The position numbers and the translations under genes were made by a program. This document shows, one piece after another, positions 1 to 8,809 of a DNA stretch of 64,000 nt (position 1 is its first letter; each line of letters starts with the position of its first letter). The DNA comes from Pseudomonas parafulva (GTDB taxonomy: Bacteria; Pseudomonadota; Gammaproteobacteria; Pseudomonadales; Pseudomonadaceae): NCBI RefSeq assembly GCF_002021815.1, contig NZ_CP019952.1, forward strand, positions 651,001 through 715,000. The letters run 5' to 3'. The notes beneath the pieces were generated by a model that did no database searches, had not been told where the DNA came from, and worked only from the letters and a program-made list of their open reading frames with translations.

Positions 1-548
1 CGCGGTTGATCCTGTTCAACAAACCCTTCGACGTGCTGACGCAGTTCAGCGACGGCGAGGGGCGGGCCACGCTCAAGGATTTCATCGACATCCCGGGCGT
101 CTACCCCGCCGGCCGGCTGGACCGGGACAGTGAAGGCCTGCTGCTGTTGACCAATGACGGCGCCCTGCAGGCGCGTATTGCCGACCCCAAACACAAACTA
201 CCCAAGACCTACTGGGTGCAGGTCGAGGGCGAGCCCACCGAGGAGCAGCTGCGCCAGCTGCGCGAAGGCGTGCAGCTCAATGACGGGCCAACGCTGCCCG
301 CCGAGGCCCGCAGCCTGGAAGAGCCCACGCTGTGGCCGCGCAACCCGCCGGTACGCTTTCGTAAAAGCGTCCCGACCCGTTGGCTTGAATTGGTGATTCG
401 CGAGGGCCGCAATCGCCAGGTACGGCGCATGACCGCCGCTGTGGGCCTGCCCACCTTGCGCCTGGTGCGCGTGCGCATTGGCGATTGGGCACTCGATGGG
501 CTGGAGCAGGGCTGCTGGCGCGAGGTGGCGCCGACCCTGCGGCGCTAG
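1..548 (+). CDS. rluE: 23S rRNA pseudouridine synthase RluE, 5' end cut by window
   Basis: Pseudouridine synthase of the RsuA/RluE group; E. coli RluE isomerises U2457 of 23S rRNA. The sequence shows the catalytic motif [17 protein letters not shown], which contains the nucleophilic Asp, and the C-terminal [11 protein letters not shown] signature of the family. The frame is open to the left edge: an Arg codon precedes the first visible Leu ([10 protein letters not shown]), so a few N-terminal residues lie outside and the TTG at base 6 is not the true start. The visible part (about 180 residues) is nearly the whole enzyme. RluE rather than RsuA or RluB is chosen because the protein is short and lacks an N-terminal S4 domain, though a longer N-terminus cannot be excluded. 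Confidence 0.88.
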   Translation, partial: RLILFNKPFDVLTQFSDGEGRATLKDFIDIPGVYPAGRLDRDSEGLLLLTNDGALQARIADPKHKLPKTYWVQVEGEPTEEQLRQLREGVQLNDGPTLPAEARSLEEPTLWPRNPPVRFRKSVPTRWLELVIREGRNRQVRRMTAAVGLPTLRLVRVRIGDWALDGLEQGCWREVAPTLRR

Positions 549-584
549 GCGTCATGGCCGGCGCGGACGTGACGACCGCGCCGG

Positions 585-788
585 CTACACCCCCTCGATG
601 AACCCCACCACCACGCTCTTGATGATGAACGCCAGCACACCCAGGCCGAGCACGAAGAACAGGATCAGGGTGCCGAACCGCCCCGCCTGGGATTTTTTCG
701 CCAGGTCCCAGACGATGAAGCCCATGAAGCCGATCAAGGTGGTCACCAGGATGATCATCATCCACTCTTCGAATACGGCAGGATCCAT
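585..788 (-). CDS. DUF2788 small membrane protein
   Basis: A 67-residue protein with two hydrophobic helices (IILVTTLIGFMGFIVWDLA and LILFFVLGLGVLAFIIKSVVV) joined by a short basic loop (KKSQAGRFG). This is the layout of the Pseudomonas DUF2788 family, whose function is unknown. The start at 788 (MDPAVFEEW) is preferred to one ten codons upstream because a GGAG ribosome-binding site lies seven bases before it. It converges on rluE with a 36-base gap and probably sits in the inner membrane. Confidence 0.8.
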   Translation of the reverse strand: MDPAVFEEWMMIILVTTLIGFMGFIVWDLAKKSQAGRFGTLILFFVLGLGVLAFIIKSVVVGFIEGV

Positions 789-842
789 TGCAGTGCTCCA
801 GGCGGGTTGAGGGGGCAAGTATACGCGTGAGGTGACAACCGA

Positions 843-1319
843 TCAGCGAAGGTGGGTCAATGGAAGCTCGGTGCTGGCCAATACCTGGTTGAGCACGAAG
901 CTTGAACGCACGCTGGTGACGCCCTCGATGCGCGTGAGGCTACCGAGCAGCAGCTTCTGGTAATGGTCCATGTCGGGCACGACGACCTTGAGCTGATAGT
1001 CGGCGTCCATCCCGGTCACCAGACTGCACTCCAGCACCTGGGGCAGATTGCGAATGGTGGCCTCGAAGGTTTCGAAGCGCTCGGGGGTGTGCCGGTCCAT
1101 GCCGATGAGCACGTAGGCGGTCAGGCTCAAACCCAGCTTCTTGCGATCGAGCAAGGCCACCTGGCGGGAAATGTAGCCGTCGTCTTCGAGTTGCTTGACG
1201 CGGCGCGAGCAGGGTGAGGGTGAAAGGCCGATGCGTTCGGCCAGCTCCTGGTTGGAGATGCGCGCGTCGCGCTGCAATTCAGCCAGAATGCTCAGGTCGT
1301 ATCGGTCCAGCTTGCTCAT
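843..1319 (-). CDS. Lrp/AsnC family transcriptional regulator
   Basis: A 158-residue protein of the normal family length. Residues 1-60 form the winged helix-turn-helix, with the typical core ISNQELAERIGLSPSPCSRR. Residues about 65-150 form the RAM/AsnC effector and oligomerisation domain. Such proteins usually sense an amino acid and control its transport or catabolism. No amino-acid operon adjoins it here, so the ligand cannot be inferred. The roughly 400 bases upstream contain no other gene start, and autoregulation, which is common in the family, is plausible. Confidence 0.9.
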   Translation of the reverse strand: MSKLDRYDLSILAELQRDARISNQELAERIGLSPSPCSRRVKQLEDDGYISRQVALLDRKKLGLSLTAYVLIGMDRHTPERFETFEATIRNLPQVLECSLVTGMDADYQLKVVVPDMDHYQKLLLGSLTRIEGVTSVRSSFVLNQVLASTELPLTHLR

Positions 1320-1439
1320 GAATCATGCCTTTTCTGTTCGGATTGCGGCGAATTATCAATCCAGGGTTAAAAATTGCGCAAGTGCTATTTATCTGAGCAA
1401 TCTTCGCAATCCCGTGCCGGTGCGCGCCCGGTATCTTTA

Positions 1440-1635
1440 TCACCAGAATCACTGCCCGGACATCAGTCCACGGCGATGCGCCCCAGACGGGCGCTCGCGG
1501 CCAAGCCATCCAACAGGATGGGCCAGGCCCCCGGGCTACGCACCTTCCAGAAGACGGTGTGAGGTGAGCCGGGGCCACAAGCGCCGAGCACGGACGACAA
1601 TTGCTGAAGGGAGGCCCACATGGCCTCCCTTTTTT
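1440..1635 (+). ncRNA. Candidate intergenic small RNA ending in a strong terminator
   Basis: Between the lrp-type gene and the DUF6515 gene lies about 400 bases with no convincing coding frame. The right part ends in a near-ideal intrinsic terminator (1609-1635), yet no gene on the + strand precedes it. That arrangement suggests a small transcript starting near 1440, after an AT-rich stretch (gttaaaaattgcgcaag near 1366). The 5' end is a guess and no known RNA family was recognised. The alternative is a terminator protecting the DUF6515 gene from read-through. Confidence 0.3.
1609..1635 (+). terminator. Rho-independent terminator
   Basis: Perfect 8-bp stem GGGAGGCC/GGCCTCCC with a five-base loop, followed directly by six T residues on the + strand. 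Confidence 0.85.
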
Positions 1636-1715
1636 CATGGCTGAAATTTAATGGGCGGCGCGGTGGGGCGCGGTAGACTGGCGCAGTCAGCCGTTTTCCC
1701 GTCGAGAGGACTACC

Positions 1716-2510
1716 ATGAAGTCGCACATCTGGCAGTGGGCAGGTGTTGGTTTGCTGGGCATGGGCATCAGCGTGGCAGCCCTGGCGGCCGGGCCCAACG
1801 ACGGCCCAGGCGCGCTGCCCCCCGCCGCTACAGGGCCAGGTATCGAGGCAGGGCCTGCGCCTGGGCGTGCGCTCAATTCACGGGACGAAGTCGGGCAGAC
1901 GCAGCCCCCACGGCCAGGGTTCTACCAGGATATTCCCCGCCGCCCCGGTGATGGCCCGCGGTGGCAGGGCCGCCCTGGTGGCCACGGTGAAGGCTGGGGC
2001 TCCGGCCCGCACTACCGGCCTGGCCAGACCGTGGACCGGTTCCCTGACCGCTTCTGGAAGGTGCCCTACCAAGGGCAGGACTATTTCTACTCGGGCGGGT
2101 ACTGGTATCGCCCCTGGGAACGGGGTTACCAGGTCGTGGTGCCGCCCCCAGGTGCGCGAGTCAGCTACCTGCCGCCCTATGCGCACAAGTTCCGCGTGGA
2201 CGGTGCGATGATGTACCTGGTCGCCGACACCTACTATCGGTACCTGGAAAACAGTCGCGAGTACGTGGTGGTCAATCCCCCAGAACCTGCGCCAGCAGCG
2301 GCGCCGGGGTATGACGTGGTGGCTTATCCGCGTTATGGGCAAGGGCAGGAACAGCAGGATCAGGATCGCTACCAGTGCCACCGCTGGGCGGTCAGCCAGT
2401 CGGGATTCGATCCTGCCATGGCTGCCTATGCGCCGGCGCCTGCGGTTGCAAGTACCTACCAACGGGCGCTTGGCGCGTGCTTGTCCGGGCGGGGCTACAG
2501 CATCAACTGA
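1716..2510 (+). CDS. Exported DUF6515 family protein
   Basis: A 264-residue protein with a clear signal peptide (residues 1-25, ending AALAAG), then about 90 residues rich in Pro and Gly. The C-terminal half is rich in Tyr (FWKVPYQGQDYFYSGGYWY, VSYLPPYAH, YYRYLENSREYVVV), as in the DUF6515 family of Gram-negative envelope proteins. A further Cys-containing tail (YQCHRWAVSQSGFDP and ACLSGRGYS) resembles a segment found in glycine-zipper lipoproteins. The start is supported by GAGAGGA eight bases upstream. Function unknown; periplasm or outer-membrane surface is likely. Confidence 0.8.
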   Translation: MKSHIWQWAGVGLLGMGISVAALAAGPNDGPGALPPAATGPGIEAGPAPGRALNSRDEVGQTQPPRPGFYQDIPRRPGDGPRWQGRPGGHGEGWGSGPHYRPGQTVDRFPDRFWKVPYQGQDYFYSGGYWYRPWERGYQVVVPPPGARVSYLPPYAHKFRVDGAMMYLVADTYYRYLENSREYVVVNPPEPAPAAAPGYDVVAYPRYGQGQEQQDQDRYQCHRWAVSQSGFDPAMAAYAPAPAVASTYQRALGACLSGRGYSIN

Positions 2511-2514
2511 AGGG

Positions 2515-3384
2515 CTACACCGGGTCGGCGTGCACCATTACATCGGCTTTGGGGTACTGATCGCGGATCACCTCCGAGGCCTGCACGCACAGGCCATGGG
2601 CGTGATGCAGCGGCAGTTGCCCAGGCAGCTCGATGTGCAACTGCACGAACCACTGGTTGCCCGATACCCGGGTGCGCAGGTCGTGCACGCCCAGCACGCC
2701 ATCGATAGCCAGCACGCGGTTGGCCATGTCTTCACTGACATTCACGGGCAGCTCCTTGTCCATGAGAATCGCCGTGCTTTCGCGTGCGATCTGCAGGGCG
2801 CTCCACAGGATGTACAACGCGATGCCCAACCCGAACAGCGCATCGAGTTGCGGCCAGCCGAAGCGCGCCAGCAGCAATGCCAGCAAGATGCTGCCGTTGA
2901 GCAACAGGTCGGAGCGGTAGTGCAGGGAATCGGCGCGTACCGCCGTGGAGCCTGTGGCGCGGATGACCTTGCGTTGCAGGGCCAGCAGCGCGACGGTCAG
3001 CACCAACGACAACAGCATTACCCCGATACCGATGGCGGTATCGCCCAACGGCTGCGGGTTGCGCAGACGCTCCAACGCCTGCAAGGCGATCAGCACGGCA
3101 CTGCCGCCGATGAACAGCGCCTGGGCGATACCGGCCAGGGCTTCTGCCTTGCCGTGCCCGAAGCGGTGGTCGTCATCGGCCGGGCGCAGGGCGTAGTGCA
3201 CGGCCAGCAGGTTGAGGAAGGACGCCACGGCGTCCAGGGCCGAATCGGTCAACCCGGCCAGCAGGCTCACCGAGCCGCTCAACCACCACGCCAGCGCCTT
3301 GCTGACCACCAGGATGCTGGCCACCGCCAGGGAGGCGCGCGTGGCCAGGCGAAGCAACCGTTTGTGTTCGGCCGAGGTGGTCAT
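2515..3384 (-). CDS. Cation diffusion facilitator metal exporter, FieF/YiiP type
   Basis: A 289-residue inner-membrane exporter of Fe2+/Zn2+-type ions in exchange for protons. Six transmembrane helices span residues about 12-210 and a cytoplasmic domain follows. The transport site of E. coli YiiP (two Asp in helix 2, His and Asp in helix 5) is fully conserved: D47 and D51 in LTDSALDA, H155 and D159 in DSLHYRSDLLL. The loop RFGHGKAE is also typical. The length matches the family. It stands alone and its stop lies four bases from the end of the convergent DUF6515 gene. Confidence 0.92.
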   Translation of the reverse strand: MTTSAEHKRLLRLATRASLAVASILVVSKALAWWLSGSVSLLAGLTDSALDAVASFLNLLAVHYALRPADDDHRFGHGKAEALAGIAQALFIGGSAVLIALQALERLRNPQPLGDTAIGIGVMLLSLVLTVALLALQRKVIRATGSTAVRADSLHYRSDLLLNGSILLALLLARFGWPQLDALFGLGIALYILWSALQIARESTAILMDKELPVNVSEDMANRVLAIDGVLGVHDLRTRVSGNQWFVQLHIELPGQLPLHHAHGLCVQASEVIRDQYPKADVMVHADPV

Positions 3385-3405
3385 GTCAGGCGGTTGTCCT
3401 TGGCA

Positions 3406-3825
3406 TCAGGCGGCAGGCACCAGCCCTAGGCTGGCAAGTTGTTCAGCACTGCCGCGGTGCTGGATCAGGCGTGGGTCGTCCAGCGGCAGGCGTTGCCCCA
3501 GTTCGCTCTCCAGAATGGCCTGCAGCTTGAGGTTGTCCACGGTGCCATCGGCATTGACGGCGTCTTTCAGCTTGGCAGGGTCCACCTGCGCGGTTTGCCC
3601 TGGCGGGTAGTAGATGGCGCCGGTGGCGAAGTCGATACCGAAGGCGATCAGCCCGGGGATGATGTAGAACAACAGGCCAACGGCGTCCAGCACGGCGATC
3701 GCCGGGTCGACCTTGCCGTCGATCTGGCCGCGACGGTCTGGATAGAAGATAGAGCCGCAAGCCGTCAGTTGCGTCAGCAAGGTGCCCACGAGGGCAGCAC
3801 CGATCAGGCGGGAAGCAATGCGCAT
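3406..3825 (-). CDS. Small lipoprotein of unknown function
   Basis: A 139-residue protein with an N-terminal signal and lipobox (LTQLTAC, Cys about residue 23), so it is probably lipid-anchored. A hydrophobic middle (AVGLLFYIIPGLIAFGIDFATGAIYYP) resembles the YceK/YidQ group of small lipoproteins. The C-terminus is polar and helical. The start at 3825 is chosen over a longer frame because it gives the signal peptide directly and has GGAG seven bases upstream. It lies just upstream of the cation exporter gene on the same strand, with a 21-base gap, so the two may be co-transcribed. It diverges from hrpB. Confidence 0.78.
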   Translation of the reverse strand: MRIASRLIGAALVGTLLTQLTACGSIFYPDRRGQIDGKVDPAIAVLDAVGLLFYIIPGLIAFGIDFATGAIYYPPGQTAQVDPAKLKDAVNADGTVDNLKLQAILESELGQRLPLDDPRLIQHRGSAEQLASLGLVPAA

Positions 3826-3944
3826 GTAAATCTCCAGGCGTGGCGTTCGGCAGGCCAGGCAAGGCGCCTGAACCCGCGCAGTTAAGACCATGATAGGACA
3901 ACGTCGGTTCGCCGTTATACTCGCCTGCTTGTTCGAGGGCCACC

Positions 3945-6467
3945 ATGATTTCATTACCTATAGACCTTGTACTGGCAGATCTGCGACAGGCCCTGGCCCG
4001 TCGCAATGAAGTGATCCTCGAAGCGCCCCCAGGTGCTGGCAAGACCACTCGGGTGCCCCTGGCGTTGTTGCATGAACCCTGGCTGGCCGGGCAAAAGATC
4101 CTGATGCTCGAACCTCGCCGACTGGCTGCGCGGGCGGCGGCGGAGCGTTTGGCCAGTGAGCTGGGTGAGCAGGTGGGTGAGACGGTCGGTTACCGCATTC
4201 GCCTTGAAAGCAAGGCAGGGCCGCGTACGCAGATCGAAGTGGTCACCGAAGGCATCCTGGCTCGCCGGCTTCAGGATGACCCGGCGCTGGAGGGTGTGGG
4301 GGTAGTCATCTTCGATGAGTACCACCTGCGCAACCTCGATTCTGACCTGGCGCTGGCGCTGTGCCTGAGCGCCCGTGAACTGCTGCGCGATGAACCCCCG
4401 CTCAAGCTGCTGCTGATGTCTGCAACGCTGGAGGGTGCTCGCCTTTCGAAGGTGCTGAACGATGCACCCGTGGTCACCAGCGAAGGCCGGATGTATCCCG
4501 TCTCGACGGTATGGGGCAGCCCCTATCAGCCGGGCGAGCGAATCGATGCGCGCATCACGGACACGTGCCTGGCTGCCATCGATGAACAACCTGGCAGCCT
4601 TCTGGTTTTCCTGCCGGGGCAGGCAGAGATTCGGCGGGTGGCAGAGGACCTCAAGGCGCTGCTCGGCAGCCGTCCAGAGGTGATCGTGTGCCCACTGTAC
4701 GGTGACCTCGACCTGCAGGCGCAGCGTGCGGCGATAGACCCCGCACCCAAGGGGTCGCGCAAGATCGTATTGGCCACGAACATCGCCGAGACCAGCCTGA
4801 CCATCGAAGGGGTGAGGGTGGTGGTGGACAGCGGCCTTGAACGAGTGCCCAGGTTCGACCCCCGCAGCGGCATGACCCGACTCGACACACAGCGCATTTC
4901 CAAAGCCAGCGCTACCCAGCGTGCGGGGCGGGCTGGGCGCCTGGAGCCCGGCATCTGCTATCGGCTGTGGTCGCAGTCCCAACACGAACAGATGGCCGGC
5001 TACAGCACCCCTGAAATCCTGCAGGCAGACTTGGCAGCCTTGGCGCTCCAGTTGGCCCGATGGGGCATGAAGCCGCAAGAGATGACCTGGCTCGACCAGC
5101 CGCCAGCAGCACCCTTCGCTCAAGCCAGAGACTTGCTCAAGCGCCTGGGCGCACTCGACGATGCTGGGCAGCTCACCCCACACGGTGCGGCCATGAGCGC
5201 GCTGCCAGCCCACCCCCGGATCGCCCACATGCTCATCAAGGGCAATGCGATGGGCCTGGATGACCTGGCATGCAACATCGCGGCACTGCTGGGCGAAAAG
5301 GACATTCTGCGTGGGGCCGGTGCTGACCTTCACACCCGGCTGAGTGCCCTGTTAGGGGAGCAACATTCACGTCGCAGTGGCGGTTCTCTCCAGCGGGTGA
5401 AGCAGTCGGCTCGGCAGTACCGATCCCTACTGCGTGGGAAGGCCTCCAGCCCTGTCAGCGAGCCCGATCACCCACGGTGGGTAGGGTGTCTCCTGGCGTT
5501 TGCCTACCCTGACCGAATCGGCCAGCAGAGGCGTGCAAGTGCATCCGAATACCGTCTTTCCAACGGTCGTGCCGCGGTGTTCTCAGAGCCCGATGCGCTA
5601 ACCAAGCATGAGTGGCTGGTGGTTGCCGACCTGGGTAGCCGGCAAGGGCAGCGTGAGGAGCGGATCTACCTGGCGAGTGACCTCGAGCCTGCTCTGTTCG
5701 ATGACGAGCTGGCTGACCTTGTGAAGTCTGTCGATGAGGTTGACTGGGACGAAAGGGAAGGGGTGCTGAAGGCTGAGCGGCAGTTGAAGGTGGGGCAGCT
5801 GATCTTGTCGACGAAAGCGCTGCCGAGTCTTGATGAGCACACCCGTTCGCTTGCCCTGGTCAACCTGGTAAGGCGCAAGGGCATCGAGCTTCTGCCCTGG
5901 AACCCTGAACTGCGGCAGTGGCAGGCCCGAGTGGGTCTGTTGCGCCAGCTGGATATCGAGGGTGGGCAGGCACACAGCAAGTGGCCTGACCTGAGCGATG
6001 CCAACCTGCTGGACACGCTGGACCAGTGGCTCACGCCCTACCTGGGTAAAGTCACGAGGCTCAGCCACTTCAGCCAGCTGGACCTGCCCTCGATCATCAG
6101 AAACCTTCTGCCCTGGCCACTTCCACAGGAGCTGGACACCCAGGCACCCCAGGCGATCCAGGTGCCGTCCGGCTCGAATATCCGTATCGACTACTCGCAG
6201 CATCCGCCCATCTTGGCCGTGCGGCTTCAGGAGCTGTTTGGCCTGGCAGAAACCCCTCGTATTGCTCAGGGCAGGCAGCCGCTGGTGCTGCACCTGCTGT
6301 CGCCGGCTCGCAGGCCAGTGCAGGTTACCCAGGATCTGGCGAACTTCTGGCGCAGCACTTACGTGGAGGTGAAGAAGGATCTGAAGGGGCGATACCCGAA
6401 GCACTACTGGCCTGAAGACCCATTGGTGGCCGAAGCCACGGCTCGTGCCAAGCCAAGAGGGACGTAG
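3945..6467 (+). CDS. hrpB: ATP-dependent helicase HrpB
   Basis: An 840-residue superfamily 2 DEAH-type helicase; length and domain order fit HrpB. Walker A is GAGKT (residues 30-34), motif III is SAT (159-161) and motif VI is QRAGRAGR (325-332). The C-terminal HrpB-specific region runs to the end. Motif II reads DEYH (124-127) followed by LRN, where the HrpB form is usually DEFHER; the Asp-Glu pair and the His are kept, so activity is expected. HrpB proteins are widespread, but their RNA substrate is poorly known. The ATG at 3945 overlaps no other gene and begins MISLPIDLVL. Confidence 0.93.
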   Translation: MISLPIDLVLADLRQALARRNEVILEAPPGAGKTTRVPLALLHEPWLAGQKILMLEPRRLAARAAAERLASELGEQVGETVGYRIRLESKAGPRTQIEVVTEGILARRLQDDPALEGVGVVIFDEYHLRNLDSDLALALCLSARELLRDEPPLKLLLMSATLEGARLSKVLNDAPVVTSEGRMYPVSTVWGSPYQPGERIDARITDTCLAAIDEQPGSLLVFLPGQAEIRRVAEDLKALLGSRPEVIVCPLYGDLDLQAQRAAIDPAPKGSRKIVLATNIAETSLTIEGVRVVVDSGLERVPRFDPRSGMTRLDTQRISKASATQRAGRAGRLEPGICYRLWSQSQHEQMAGYSTPEILQADLAALALQLARWGMKPQEMTWLDQPPAAPFAQARDLLKRLGALDDAGQLTPHGAAMSALPAHPRIAHMLIKGNAMGLDDLACNIAALLGEKDILRGAGADLHTRLSALLGEQHSRRSGGSLQRVKQSARQYRSLLRGKASSPVSEPDHPRWVGCLLAFAYPDRIGQQRRASASEYRLSNGRAAVFSEPDALTKHEWLVVADLGSRQGQREERIYLASDLEPALFDDELADLVKSVDEVDWDEREGVLKAERQLKVGQLILSTKALPSLDEHTRSLALVNLVRRKGIELLPWNPELRQWQARVGLLRQLDIEGGQAHSKWPDLSDANLLDTLDQWLTPYLGKVTRLSHFSQLDLPSIIRNLLPWPLPQELDTQAPQAIQVPSGSNIRIDYSQHPPILAVRLQELFGLAETPRIAQGRQPLVLHLLSPARRPVQVTQDLANFWRSTYVEVKKDLKGRYPKHYWPEDPLVAEATARAKPRGT

Positions 6468-6656
6468 GGGCGTGGGCGATTCAACCACGCTCCCAGCCTT
6501 TTACGTTCACCTCTTTTGCAAGTCTGGCTTTGCGTCGGAATTAACCGGCCATATTTGAAGTGCGTAGGCTTTGCCCTCTGCGTTAGAGAGACGACTTCTA
6601 GCAGACAGCCTTTTGAGGTTAACTGCCCCACTCAAGCACGCCGAGGCCATCTCCCT

Positions 6657-7277
6657 ATGTCAATTATTGACAACCTGATTGCGTTCACTTTCGCAGCAAC
6701 ACTGTTAACCCTGACCCCCGGCCTCGACACAACTCTGATATTGAGAACGGCTACTGTAGAAGGAAAGCAGCAGGCCTTTCGCGCCGCGCTAGGCATCAAC
6801 ACAGGTTGCTTGCTGTGGGGCGCCGCTGTGGCGTTTGGGCTAGGCGCACTGATTGCTGTATCAGCGTTGGCGTTCAACGTTTTGAAATACTGTGGCGCCG
6901 CCTATCTAGCCTGGCTTGGGCTGAATATGCTTCTACGTCCGCGTCAATCATTGTCGCCTGTCGAGGCGGCAGTAAAGCCAAGCCATAACTGGTTCTTGAA
7001 GGGAATGACGGGAAATATCCTGAATCCCAAGATTGGTATTTTCTACGTATCCTTCTTGCCCCAATTCATTCCCCAAGGTCAGCCATTGGTTGCTTGGACG
7101 TTCGGTTTGGTCAGCATTCACGTGGCCATTGGGCTGCTATGGTCGATTATTCTGATCGCCGCCACCCAGCCATTGGCCGGGCTACTGCGTCGTGAGAAGG
7201 TCGTTGCCTGGATGGATCGTGCAACAGGTATGATCTTCGTTCTTTTTGCGGCGCGTCTCGCCTTTAGCAAACGTTGA
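6657..7277 (+). CDS. LysE/RhtB family amino-acid exporter
   Basis: A 206-residue inner-membrane protein of the usual RhtB/LysE length with about six hydrophobic helices. Family hallmarks are TPGLDTTLILRTA near residues 22-35 (the TPGP-like motif of the first helix), GINTGCLLWG and GNILNPKIGIFYVSFLPQF (about 117-135). Members export amino acids such as homoserine, threonine or lysine; the substrate here is not predictable. The start at 6657 is preferred to upstream starts, which would add about 47 non-family residues. A gagg stretch lies ten bases before it. Base composition is slightly less GC-rich than in neighbouring genes. Confidence 0.88.
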   Translation: MSIIDNLIAFTFAATLLTLTPGLDTTLILRTATVEGKQQAFRAALGINTGCLLWGAAVAFGLGALIAVSALAFNVLKYCGAAYLAWLGLNMLLRPRQSLSPVEAAVKPSHNWFLKGMTGNILNPKIGIFYVSFLPQFIPQGQPLVAWTFGLVSIHVAIGLLWSIILIAATQPLAGLLRREKVVAWMDRATGMIFVLFAARLAFSKR

Positions 7278-7403
7278 TGCCCTTGAGTAAGGCGCGGTCT
7301 ATTGCCCGCAGGCTTACCATAAGACCCTAGTCATCCAATCCCAACATACCCAAGCCCGCGGGGCATACCTCCAAGCCCCGCCAGCCACACTGCCCGCCCA
7401 TCC

Positions 7404-8726
7404 TCAAGCTTCCTCGAAATGCATCTCTGGCGGCTGTTGGCGCAACCCACGAGTGATGACCAGCAGGTACAGACACCCCATGGCCAGCCAGGCCAAACCA
7501 AGGTAGATGGCCATGTGGTCCAGGCTTGCCATCAGCCACAGGTCCGCCACCAGCCCAATCAAGGGGAAGGCCAGGTACACCGTTGCAGCCTTGAGCCCGC
7601 GTTCGCCCTGGGCGATCCAGTAGTGAAAGATCACCGACAGGTTGACCAGGCTGAAGGCCAGGAAAGCGCCGAAGTTGATGAACGAGGTGGAGGTCGTCAC
7701 GTCCATGCGCAAGGCCAGCAGCGCGACTATCCCACACAGGACGATGCTGATGACCGGTGTGCCGAACCGTGCACTCAGTCGCCCGAACCAACGCTTGGGC
7801 AATACGCCGTCGCGGCCCATGGCGAACAGCAGGCGCGAGGCGCTGGCTTGCGCCGAAAGCCCCGAGGTGAATTGCCCCACGATCAGGCCGATCAGGAAGA
7901 AACTGACGAAAATGTCCCCACCAATGGCCTTCGCGATTTCGTAGGCAGCCGAGTCCGGGTTGCTGAAGGTCGCACCAGGGTGGGCGAGTTGGACGAAGTA
8001 GCTGGCCACGATGAAGATGAAGCCGCCCAGCAGGGTGATCAGCAGGATGGCGCGAGGGATGGTCTTGCGCGGTTCATGGGTTTCTTCGGTCAAGGTGCTG
8101 ACCGCATCGAAGCCCAGGAACGAATAACAGGCGATTGCGGCGCCACTCATGATCAAAGGCAGTTGGAAACCGTCCTGATGAAAGGGTGCCAGCGACCACA
8201 ACGGCTGGTTCAGCTCGCCGGTGGCGTAGTGCACGGCCAGGCCCACGAAGGCTGCTAGTACCAGGAACTGCAGCAGCATCAGTACGCCATTGACGGTCTT
8301 GGCCAGTTGCAGGCCGATGATGTTGATGGCCGTGGTGACGGCAATGAAGGCCAGCACCCACACTGGCTGCGGCACCGCCGGGAAGGCCGAATGCAGGTAG
8401 GCCGCGCCGATCAGCCAGATCGCCATGGGCAGGAACAGGTAGTCCAGCAGCACCGCCCAACCGGCCAGAAAACCCAGCTTGGGGCTGATGGACTTGCGCA
8501 CGTAGGTGTAGGCCGAGCCAGCGACGGGGAAGGCCTTGGCCATCTTGCCGTAGCTCAGGGCGGTGAACAGCATGGCGATGGAGGCGGCCAGGTAAGCCGA
8601 GGGCACAGCGCCCTGGGTGGTGTCGGCAAGGATGCCGAAGGTGCCCAGCACAATGATGGGGGTCATGTAGGCGATGCCGAACAGCGTCACCGCACCCAGC
8701 GACAGGGTACGTTTCAAGTGGGCCAT
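7404..8726 (-). CDS. APC superfamily permease, PuuP-like
   Basis: A 440-residue permease with about 12 membrane helices. The N-terminal part (TLFGIAYMTPIIVLGTFGI, then ALSYGKMAKAFPVAGSAYTY) closely follows the putrescine importer PuuP of E. coli, so a polyamine or amine substrate is suggested. The C-terminus ends HFEEA. The start at 8726 has CGGAG nine bases upstream. It lies 83 bases downstream of a nitrilase-superfamily gene on the same strand, and together they look like an uptake-plus-hydrolysis operon. The LuxR-type gene facing them is a likely regulator. Confidence 0.87.
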   Translation of the reverse strand: MAHLKRTLSLGAVTLFGIAYMTPIIVLGTFGILADTTQGAVPSAYLAASIAMLFTALSYGKMAKAFPVAGSAYTYVRKSISPKLGFLAGWAVLLDYLFLPMAIWLIGAAYLHSAFPAVPQPVWVLAFIAVTTAINIIGLQLAKTVNGVLMLLQFLVLAAFVGLAVHYATGELNQPLWSLAPFHQDGFQLPLIMSGAAIACYSFLGFDAVSTLTEETHEPRKTIPRAILLITLLGGFIFIVASYFVQLAHPGATFSNPDSAAYEIAKAIGGDIFVSFFLIGLIVGQFTSGLSAQASASRLLFAMGRDGVLPKRWFGRLSARFGTPVISIVLCGIVALLALRMDVTTSTSFINFGAFLAFSLVNLSVIFHYWIAQGERGLKAATVYLAFPLIGLVADLWLMASLDHMAIYLGLAWLAMGCLYLLVITRGLRQQPPEMHFEEA

Positions 8727-8809
8727 GGTGTTACTCCGGATTGTGTTTTTTATGGAGTTCAGTGTCAGGGCCCGGCCAGGGCCCTGGGCGCCAGCCGTGG
8801 CGCAAGGGT

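Noticed and set aside
1463..1876. 137-codon minus-strand frame across the terminator and the DUF6515 start
   Set aside because: It runs through a clear terminator and overlaps the signal-peptide region of the real gene.
3954..5333. 459-codon open frame opposite hrpB
   Set aside because: Antisense to a strongly conserved helicase and without any recognisable motif.
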